The translations under genes were made by a program, and so were the position numbers. The notes below the pieces were generated by a model. That model was given only the letters and a program-made list of their open reading frames with translations. It did no database searches and was not told the DNA's origin. A stretch of DNA of 11,401 nucleotides from RECH01 sp964431105 (GTDB taxonomy: Bacteria; Cyanobacteriota; Cyanobacteriia; RECH01), in assembly GCA_964431105.1 (NCBI GenBank), contig CAYSIR010000129.1, forward strand, positions 1-11,401. Reading direction: 5' to 3'. Below are positions 7,501 through 11,401 of the stretch, piece by piece (positions within the stretch are counted from its first letter, which is position 1; each line of letters begins with the position of its first letter).

Positions 7501-10285
7501 TGCGGCATCGGGCAGGGTGGTGACAGTGAACTATCGCACTGAGGATGATAGTGCCATTGCGCCCGATGACTATACGGCGTTGCCCATTTCCACGCTGACC
7601 TTTGTGCCGGGCGAAACACAGAAGTTGGTGACGGTAGCGGTGGCGGATGATGCGATTGATAATGAGAACCGCGCGTTTCAACTACGGCTGAATGGAGCCA
7701 CCAACGCGACGTTAGAGACTGAAACGGCGATCGCCGCCATTCTCAATAATGATGCTCCGCCGACCTACCGCGTCGGCGATCGCTCTCAGCCAGAAAATGC
7801 TGGGCCGATGATCTTCACGGTCAGCCTAGATGCAGCATCGGGCAAACCCGTGACGATAGACTATGGCACTGAAAACGGTACAGCTACGGCCCCAGACGAT
7901 TACAGCGCCGTCAGCGGTCAACTGAGCTTTGCGCCGGGTGAAACGGTAAAACGAGTAACGGTTGATGTGGTGGGCGATGACTTGAATGAGGCAGACGAAA
8001 CCTTTCAGCTACGGCTGGGCAATGCTCTCAATGCTTTGCCGGGGCAGGATGTCGCGATCGCCACTATTGTGAATGATGACTTCACCCCTAGCCTGTCGGT
8101 TGACAGCCTCACGCTCAACGAAAGCGATCGCCAGAGCATTTTTACGGCTACGCTCAGTACCCCCTCTGGTCGCGAAATTACGGTGAATTACACCACGGCT
8201 GATCGGACTGCAACGGCAGGCGCAGATTATCGATCGGTCAGTGGAACCTTAACCGTTGCAGCAGGCGAGACTCAGCGCTTTATCACGGTTGACATTATTG
8301 ATGATGATGTTTTTGAACCGACCGAAACCTTCCAACTGCAACTCTCGGCGGCCAATGGCGCTTCTCTAGCCACCAACCAAGCCACGGCGACGATTCAGGA
8401 TAATGAACCAGCGCCAGTTGCGAGTGTGATGCCAGTCGCGATCGCCGAAGGCAATGATGAGACTACTCCCGTACCGTTGACAGTACAGTTGAGCGCCCCC
8501 AGTAGCCAACGCATCACCATAGATTATGCGACGGCTAATGACACCGCTGCCGATAACGATTATGTATCTACATCCGGTCGCCTCCTTTTTGAGCCAGGCG
8601 AAACCCAGCAAATCATGACCGCTACGGTGGTGGGCGATCGCTTCTTTGAGCCGGATGAGACGGTCATTGTGCAGTTGACCAATCCGGTGGGCACAACCCT
8701 CAACAGCAGCATCACCACCATTACCATTCTCAATGATGATGAACTGCCGCGCCTAACGGTGACGGATACAACAGTTCTCGAAGGTGGCGAAACTCAGCAG
8801 AATGCCGTTTTCCGTATTGATTTAGATGGAAACTCGGAGCAACCCATAACGGCGGACTACGCCACCGTAGATGGGACTGCAACGGGGGGCGATGCTGTCG
8901 GCGATTATGACAGCACGGCGGGGACGCTAACCTTTGCATCGGGGCAGACCAGCGCTTTTGTGACGGTTGCCATTAATGATGATTCAACATTTGAAGGGTT
9001 AGAAACGTTTTCGCTGGCTCTCGACACTATCGCGAATGCAAACCCGATGGTAACGCCGGGGATCGCCACCATTATTGATGATGATGGACAACCTAGGGTA
9101 AGCGTCAGCAATGTTCGCGTCACTGAGGGCGATCGCGGCCGTCGTATGGTTCAGGTTCCTGTCACCCTAAACGGCAGCAGCAATGAAGCCATTACTGTTG
9201 ATTTTGCTACCAGCAATCGCCGCGCCATCGCCGGGCAAGATTATATAGCGCGACAAGGAACCGTGACCTTTAACCCCGGTGAAACGCAGACCTTGATTAA
9301 CGTGCCAATCATTGGAGACACTCGATATGAGAAATTAGAACGCTTTGGGATGCGGATTTCTAATCCCACCGGGGCGCGGCTAGGCGATCCACGCAGCGTT
9401 GTAACGATTCGAGACAATGATCCACTGCCCCGCGTGAGTATCAGCGATCGCCGCATCATTGAGGGCGATCGGGGACGAAAATTCGCCCGCTTTGCCGTAA
9501 CGCTGGATCGTCCCAGTCGGGTGTTGGCAACCATGCGGTATCGTGCCATTGCAGGCACCGCCACCGCCGGGCAAGACTTTGTAGCGCGTCAGGGGCGCAT
9601 TGGATTTCGCCCTGGGCAGCGGCGTAGAGTGATATCCATTCCCATCATTGGCGATACCCGCCGTGAGGGTAATGAAATCTTTCGGGTCAGGCTATTTGGA
9701 CTCCGCAATGCGGCCGCCCGCAAGCCCGTTGGCGTTGGCCGAATTCTTAACGATGATCGGCCAACTCGCCTCACCTCAGCCGCAGGGGTGACGCTGGTCG
9801 GCGATGCAACCGCCGACCGTCTCATTGGGACAGCCCAAAACGATAGTTTGCTGGGCAATGGCGGCAACGATCGCCTGGTTGGTCGAGATGGAAGCGATCG
9901 CCTCGTTGGAGGAGACGGCAATGATGTGTTAGTCGGTGGTAATGGTAATGATGTGTTGATTGGCGGTAATGGCAATGATGTGTTGATTGGCGGCAATGGG
10001 CGCGACATCTTGATCGGTGGCCCCGGTCGAGATGTGTATCGATTCACGGCCCTAACCCAAGGTGCTGATGTTATCAGAGACTTTGAACGAGGGCGAGATG
10101 TGATCGATCTACAAGCCCTATTCCCCAATACGACCGGGACGCAGGTCTCTACCTTCCGTAATGAAATCGAATTGGTGCAGTCTGGTGCGGACACATCCAT
10201 GCTGGTGGCGGGGCGATCGCAGCCCTTAGTGATCTTGAAAAATACGCAGGCAGCCCAGATTAATGCCAACAGTTTCTTGTTTTAG
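1517..10285 (+). CDS. Giant LTD / beta-helix / Calx-beta / RTX exoprotein (2922 aa), predicted type I secretion substrate
   Basis: This is a predicted calcium-dependent extracellular or surface protein. Residues about 11-200 form a lamin-tail (LTD) domain, opening with VINEF and closing with ASPGRPN. Residues 205-763 hold a GSLREAI-type start (214-220), a right-handed beta-helix rich in IGG and GN turns, a beta-sandwich ending near TSEFS (629-633), and a divergent Calx-beta domain (639-763). Residues 764-1302 repeat that order, closing with Calx-beta at 1192. Thirteen more Calx-beta domains run to 2747, each ending in D/N-rich turns such as DDD or DND. RTX nonapeptides occupy 2762-2842, and a serralysin-like tail with IDL and a final NSFLF follows. 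There is no signal peptide and no cysteine, as expected for TolC-dependent type I export. No catalytic domain is recognisable, so adhesion, surface layer or matrix is inferred. The reading frame is intact. The domain families are secure; the biological role is not known. Confidence 0.93.
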   Translation: MVFTNSVLRGGIVINEFLVDPNSFIDKVDTDNNGVAAETDEFIELKNLSSQPIDISGLELWDADAGNWFTIPNGSVLQPGQYAVIITGVQAGGTLPTFDGDNLVFDAGLSAGILDDIGDNIVLYDPDADRYVQLRYDSDPFDNPTNYTGFSPTATRVGLAADWGSARSGTSLVRSPDGTDVIANQNDLVFGQNASPGRPNRTFVVTTANDSGAGSLREAITLANNAGGGAIAFNIPGAGPHTIELLTDLPEITETVTIDGYTQPGSSRNTQAIGSNAVLNIILKGQGVDGGVRGLRFNRVDDTTNATGSVVEGLVFQGFTHAIEINRVFMTARGNFIGTDASGLGTTAATQNNQGIRITNASAVGQVNQIGGTTLASRNIIISNDLNLYSLSSNNLVIQGNYMGVTAGDVDIQSASGMLLINSQNATIGGSQANAGNVISGEFTAVILFDSSNAIVQGNRIQNVRRGIEIITNAANNQIGGINPGEGNTIIGNSIAGIQVDDSSTQNIIRGNSILDNTGLGIDLNADEVINPNDALDADIGANNLQNFPVLTGADGVDIAGTLNSSASGAFTIDFYANQANTAGQGELYLGSRTIATDGSGAVAFTFNSPSIFNYPFITATATDAFGNTSEFSATRRRVETVRITAIAPNADENAPTNGTYRIERDDAANGRTITIDLSGEARLGNDFILSASAGTLTVINPVQVSLDIPVGVDTVDINLQPIDDSFAEADETAVLSLAPSLDYGIDRTNSTAAVTIGFNDFGVVDTANDGQGTLRQAILNAIAAGGGTITFDIPGTGPQTITLTEALPEITVPITINGYSQTGASANTQAVGNDAGLPIVLNGNGLAVDGISLGAGSDGSTIQGLQITNFDGSGLAILSDNNAIAGNWIVGNTNGVRVDGSTGNTIGGSAVGDRNQIAGNAQAGVSVVNGATGTTILGNYIGTTPAGNLAQGNDIGIAIADSSNNVIGGNTAGSGNVVSGNTGAGITVSGASTGNQILGNAIGTDATGAGRLGNGGDGIVLDADGNTVGGIGATDGNLIAFNGEAGIQVNPGAAGNALQGNAITENADLGIDIGGDGATANDVPDVDGVQNFPVLTFAELVGGRVIVGGTMTSTPDTSFRLGLFRNVLADGEGRVPLGFVEVTTDAAGLATFTTASLAMGTLGEFVTATATNLATSETSEFSGSVEIRQPQLSLNPVAVTLTEGTGTDPLALYTVNLSQQSSQAITADFSTAGIEAIAGDDFVLNNGVLTLAPGETIATLTVTVIGDALNEAAESFQVSLDAANNAALGDRIGTGIILDDDLPPTVSIQSNTVVEDSGQMVFTIALDAESGQVVTVDYQTNPGSAIAPDDFTAIPPTTLTFRPGDLEQQVTVAVVADNLDEADTEQFTVTLSDVRNANLGDSVGVGTILDDDLLPNVAISDAVGSEFAGEAVFTVTLDAPSSKPITVGYRTVSENAIAPDDFTAIAADTLTFSPGETQQFITVAIANDSLHESDSESFRVELTSPGNVTLGDSVGIGTIIDNDVPPLIAISDATVSEAAGQAVFSVNLNTPSGQTVTVDVQTHSGSAIAPDDFIAIPTTTLTIAAGETMQLVTVDIVDDAIDEPDAESFEVQLSNGINMTITDSVGIGTILDNDLPPVLNIVDATVNEADGAAVFSLVLDEASGKTVTVDVQTRPGSAIAPDDFTALSPSTLTFAAGDTLQLLTVAVMDDALNELNEQFTVELRNALNASIGDSIATGEIQDNDAAPTVNISDAAGSEAAGVAIFTVSLDAPSGQPIRVDYRTLNGTAIAAEDFVGVAGTSLTFAPGETQQLVTIDIINDRLNEADSETFQVQLSNEQNVTLGTAIGNGTIADNDALPIIAVNNPSAPEASGEGDGVLPFSIVLSDPSGRRVTVDYQVGGGSAIAGEDYVAMPAGTLTFLPGQTAQQLDVNLINDRRNEPDETVQLTLSNGTNAILDSTVATGTILDDDDSPVLTVSNVSVSEGSPAVFSVNLSAASGRVVTVNYRTEDDSAIAPDDYTALPISTLTFVPGETQKLVTVAVADDAIDNENRAFQLRLNGATNATLETETAIAAILNNDAPPTYRVGDRSQPENAGPMIFTVSLDAASGKPVTIDYGTENGTATAPDDYSAVSGQLSFAPGETVKRVTVDVVGDDLNEADETFQLRLGNALNALPGQDVAIATIVNDDFTPSLSVDSLTLNESDRQSIFTATLSTPSGREITVNYTTADRTATAGADYRSVSGTLTVAAGETQRFITVDIIDDDVFEPTETFQLQLSAANGASLATNQATATIQDNEPAPVASVMPVAIAEGNDETTPVPLTVQLSAPSSQRITIDYATANDTAADNDYVSTSGRLLFEPGETQQIMTATVVGDRFFEPDETVIVQLTNPVGTTLNSSITTITILNDDELPRLTVTDTTVLEGGETQQNAVFRIDLDGNSEQPITADYATVDGTATGGDAVGDYDSTAGTLTFASGQTSAFVTVAINDDSTFEGLETFSLALDTIANANPMVTPGIATIIDDDGQPRVSVSNVRVTEGDRGRRMVQVPVTLNGSSNEAITVDFATSNRRAIAGQDYIARQGTVTFNPGETQTLINVPIIGDTRYEKLERFGMRISNPTGARLGDPRSVVTIRDNDPLPRVSISDRRIIEGDRGRKFARFAVTLDRPSRVLATMRYRAIAGTATAGQDFVARQGRIGFRPGQRRRVISIPIIGDTRREGNEIFRVRLFGLRNAAARKPVGVGRILNDDRPTRLTSAAGVTLVGDATADRLIGTAQNDSLLGNGGNDRLVGRDGSDRLVGGDGNDVLVGGNGNDVLIGGNGNDVLIGGNGRDILIGGPGRDVYRFTALTQGADVIRDFERGRDVIDLQALFPNTTGTQVSTFRNEIELVQSGADTSMLVAGRSQPLVILKNTQAAQINANSFLF
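2129..5422 (+). repeat. Duplicated beta-helix + sandwich + Calx-beta module within the giant gene
   Basis: Two copies of the same domain order lie side by side: residues 205-763 (2129-3805) and 764-1302 (3806-5422). Matching landmarks are GSLREAI versus GTLRQAI, TIDGYTQPG (257-265) versus TINGYSQTG (816-824), LGID (520-523 and 1070-1073), NFPVLT (547-552 and 1092-1097) and TSEFS before the Calx-beta domain. The first landmarks are offset by exactly 559 residues and the later ones by 545-550, so the copies have drifted by small indels. The protein identity is moderate, implying an old duplication. Confidence 0.8.
5090..9757 (+). repeat. Tandem array of 14 Calx-beta domain repeats
   Basis: Domain starts are near residues 1192, 1306, 1417, 1528, 1639, 1749, 1860, 1974, 2083, 2192, 2301, 2412, 2527 and 2639. 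Spacings are 109-115 residues, with four of the early units at or within one residue of 111 (333 bp). Each unit has a VSEAAG-like first strand, an AIAPDDF-like loop, a TLTFAPGET-like strand, a DxxxExxE acidic turn and a terminal IxDND. Calx-beta domains bind calcium through these acidic loops in the Na+/Ca2+ exchanger; here the same acids are kept in most units. Units starting at 1306-1749 are the most alike at DNA level, the later ones diverge and the last two are arginine-rich. Confidence 0.9.
5225..7233 (+). repeat. HIP1 octamers in register with seven Calx-beta repeats
   Basis: GCGATCGC occurs at 5225, 5552, 5885, 6218, 6551, 6881 and 7226, spaced 327, 333, 333, 333, 330 and 345 bp. Each is in frame and encodes Ala-Ile-Ala of the same domain loop (AIAPDDF and variants). 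The next unit keeps Ala-Ile-Ala but uses GCCATTGCG, so the octamer is not forced by the protein. An extra out-of-register HIP1 site lies at 5909-5916. Confidence 0.9.
9800..10042 (+). repeat. RTX calcium-binding nonapeptide repeats (nine 27-bp units)
   Basis: Nine 9-residue units (residues 2762-2842) follow the GGxGxDxUx pattern. The first two (GDATADRLI, GTAQNDSLL) are degenerate and the next seven are good matches, the best being GGNGNDVLI. The DNA of 9923-10003 is three nearly identical 27-bp units. RTX blocks fold into a calcium-loaded beta-roll after export and are typical of type I secretion substrates. Confidence 0.92.
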
Positions 10286-10307
10286 ATGGGGCGCATTCTA
10301 AACTACA

Positions 10308-10341
10308 AACGCCGCAGGAGGTAGAAAATTCCTGCGGCGTT
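10308..10341. terminator. Shared hairpin between the convergent giant gene and hisH
   Basis: AACGCCGCAGGA (10308-10319) pairs perfectly with TCCTGCGGCGTT (10330-10341) around a 10-nt loop. The 12-bp stem is GC-rich. It lies 22 bp after the stop of the giant gene and 42 bp after the stop of hisH on the other strand. On the - strand the stem is followed by TTTGTAGTTT, a weak T-rich tail; on the + strand there is no T-run. It probably ends hisH transcription and may act as a bidirectional terminator or 3' stabilising hairpin. Confidence 0.75.
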
Positions 10342-10383
10342 GCAATGAGGACATGATGATCCGAGTCACCCAACCTAAATCGT

Positions 10384-11043
10384 CTAAATTACCTGACCTG
10401 CGAGTTGGCGATCGCCTACGTGAGTCACAAAATTAGCTAAAAGCTGTAAGCCAGAGGTGGATGATTTTTCAGGATGGAACTGCACTGCCATCAGGTTGTC
10501 GCGGGCGATCGCCGCTGTAATTGTCTGAGAACCGTGGGTAATGCTAGCCGCTGTCACCGTGGGGTCAGCCGGAGCTGCATAAAATGAATGCACAAAATAC
10601 ATCCAGGGGCGATCGGGCATTTGCCTCCACAGCGGCACGTCGGGCTGAGTCAGGTCGAGCTGGTTCCAGCCCATGTGTGGAATGGTAATGCCCGGTTCGT
10701 AGCGGAAGCGCCGTACCATACCCTTGAGGATGCCGAGTCCGGCCTCTCGCCCTTCTTCGCTGCCTTCCAGCAAAATTTGCAGCCCTAGGCAAATGCCCAA
10801 GAATGGTTTGCCGCTAGCGACAACTTCTTTAATGGGTTGAATTAAGTCCCGCGATCGCAATTGTTGAATGGCAGGGTCAAATGCGCCAACTCCGGGCAGC
10901 ACCACTGCATCTGCCTGATGTAACTCGTGGGGACTATCGGTAACATGAGGAATGGCCCCAGCTCGTTCCAGCCCCTTGCAGGCCGAATGCAAGTTTCCCA
11001 TATCGTAGTCAATGACAGCAATCTTGGGAGAACGAGATGGCAT
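10384..11043 (-). CDS. hisH: Imidazole glycerol phosphate synthase, glutamine amidotransferase subunit HisH
   Basis: HisH hydrolyses glutamine and channels ammonia to HisF, which converts PRFAR to imidazole glycerol phosphate and AICAR in cytoplasmic histidine biosynthesis. The 219 residues match the family's usual length and the whole class I glutaminase pattern is present: IAVIDYDMGNL at the N-terminus, oxyanion strand PGVGAF (50-55), nucleophile elbow GICLGLQ with Cys85, the family motif VHSFY (151-155), and FHPEKS with His190 and Glu192 completing the triad. The ATG at 11043 is preceded by a strong AGAAGGGGG ribosome binding site. No hisF or other his gene is in view, which is normal for cyanobacteria, where his genes are scattered. 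The gene is convergent with the giant exoprotein gene and has no functional link to it that I can see. Confidence 0.97.
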   Translation of the reverse strand: MPSRSPKIAVIDYDMGNLHSACKGLERAGAIPHVTDSPHELHQADAVVLPGVGAFDPAIQQLRSRDLIQPIKEVVASGKPFLGICLGLQILLEGSEEGREAGLGILKGMVRRFRYEPGITIPHMGWNQLDLTQPDVPLWRQMPDRPWMYFVHSFYAAPADPTVTAASITHGSQTITAAIARDNLMAVQFHPEKSSTSGLQLLANFVTHVGDRQLAGQVI

Positions 11044-11047
11044 ATTG

Positions 11048-11056
11048 CCCCCTTCT
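11048..11056 (-). promoter_or_regulatory. hisH: Ribosome binding site of hisH
   Basis: On the - strand AGAAGGGGG lies 4 nt before the ATG, with its AAGG core about 7 nt from it. It is strong and fixes the start at 11043. Confidence 0.75.
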
Positions 11057-11092
11057 AAAACTGGACTTTCTTTTTGGCGTTGCGGATTCTGG

Positions 11093-11139
11093 GGATGAAT
11101 TTAGAGCTAAACGAACTGGAACGCAGTATCAATTCATCC
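11093..11139. repeat. 9-bp inverted repeat in the hisH leader
   Basis: GGATGAATT (11093-11101) and AATTCATCC (11131-11139) are perfect inverted copies separated by 29 bp. They lie 50-96 bp upstream of the hisH start. This could be an operator-like dyad or a long-loop hairpin in the leader; neither a regulator nor a clear promoter can be assigned. Confidence 0.4.
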
Positions 11140-11166
11140 TGCTATTCAGCAACACCAACCTTCTTA

Positions 11167-11349
11167 CTATACTCGCCAGGGTGGCTGCGGTGTGACCCCC
11201 CATTCTTCACGGCTACAAGGTGTCAGATGATGCTGTAGCCACTCGAAACTCTGGTGATCTCTCTCAATGACTTCAATGGTTGAGGCGGTACGCCTATCGC
11301 CCAATACAAAAAAAGGAGCGATCGCCCCTTTTTTGATGACTGAAATTAT
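11167..11349 (-). CDS. Possible small protein or gene remnant without an ATG start, not recognised
   Basis: An open frame of 60 codons on the - strand ends with TAG at 11167-11169, 123 bp before hisH. The downstream part looks protein-like, with VIERDHQSFEWLQHH and an aromatic, proline-rich end EEWGVTPQPPWRV. There is no ATG or GTG; the only usual start is a TTG at 11302-11304 with no ribosome binding site, giving about 45 residues. Its first part runs through a terminator-like hairpin, so only the section after it could be a separate gene. It may be a small gene with a rare start, the 3' remnant of a decayed gene, a frameshifted extension of the frame at 11346-11401, or chance. I do not recognise the family. 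Confidence 0.25.
   Translation of the reverse strand: MISVIKKGAIAPFFVLGDRRTASTIEVIERDHQSFEWLQHHLTPCSREEWGVTPQPPWRV
11308..11334 (-). terminator. Terminator-like hairpin built around a HIP1 octamer
   Basis: Read on the - strand, AAAAAAGGGGCGATCGCTCC is followed by seven Ts. The A-run pairs with the T-run, GG with CC, and the self-complementary GCGATCGC forms the centre, with one mismatch (G against T on this strand, which could wobble in RNA). The T-tract follows on either strand, so it could work both ways. It begins about 12 nt after the stop codon at 11346-11348 on the - strand, which suggests it ends the gene entering from the right edge. Confidence 0.6.
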
Positions 11350-11401
11350 CTAATCCGTCGCGTGCAACCTGCACTGCAACCATCGCAATGATCTAGAAAA
11401 A
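11346..11401 (-). CDS. C-terminal end of an unidentified gene cut by the window edge
   Basis: On the - strand a frame enters from the right edge and ends at TAA (11346-11348). The visible tail is FLDHCDGCSAGCTRRIR, with a C-x2-C-x3-C cysteine cluster and a basic end. A terminator-like hairpin starts about 12 nt after this stop, which is what makes the frame credible. Only 17 codons are visible, so the family cannot be named and the cysteines could be metal-binding or incidental. It would be transcribed in the same direction as hisH but end before it. Confidence 0.35.
   Translation of the reverse strand, partial: FLDHCDGCSAGCTRRIR

Overview
The window reads as chromosomal DNA of a cyanobacterium. 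The octamer GCGATCGC (HIP1), the usual over-represented palindrome of cyanobacterial genomes, recurs throughout: in the giant gene, in hisH and in the non-coding flanks. The large protein is also of a cyanobacterial exoprotein type. I cannot name genus or species.

Layout. Positions 1-1516 are a long stretch without a convincing gene. A single giant gene fills 1517-10285 on the + strand. It encodes a 2922-residue predicted extracellular protein built, in order, from a lamin-tail (LTD) domain, a right-handed beta-helix module with a beta-sandwich and a divergent Calx-beta domain, a second copy of that module, a run of fourteen Calx-beta domains (the first closing the second module), RTX calcium-binding nonapeptides and a type I secretion-type C-terminus. 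It has no N-terminal signal peptide and, as far as I can see, no cysteine. Convergent to it, 10384-11043 on the - strand encodes HisH, the glutaminase subunit of imidazole glycerol phosphate synthase (histidine biosynthesis). The two genes share a perfect 12-bp hairpin in the 98-bp gap between them. Right of hisH, the - strand appears to hold the last codons of another gene, a terminator-like hairpin built round a HIP1 site, and a 60-codon open frame without ATG that looks protein-like.

How the parts work together. The giant protein is probably exported in one step through a TolC-dependent type I system and stiffened by calcium outside the cell. It has no recognisable catalytic domain, so a surface-layer, adhesive or matrix role is the likeliest reading. 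No ABC exporter, membrane-fusion protein or TolC homologue is in the window. HisH is an unrelated housekeeping neighbour. The most unusual signals lie inside the giant gene: a duplicated 559-residue module, HIP1 octamers in register with seven consecutive Calx-beta repeats, and a reversal of charge from strongly acidic to strongly basic in the last repeats.
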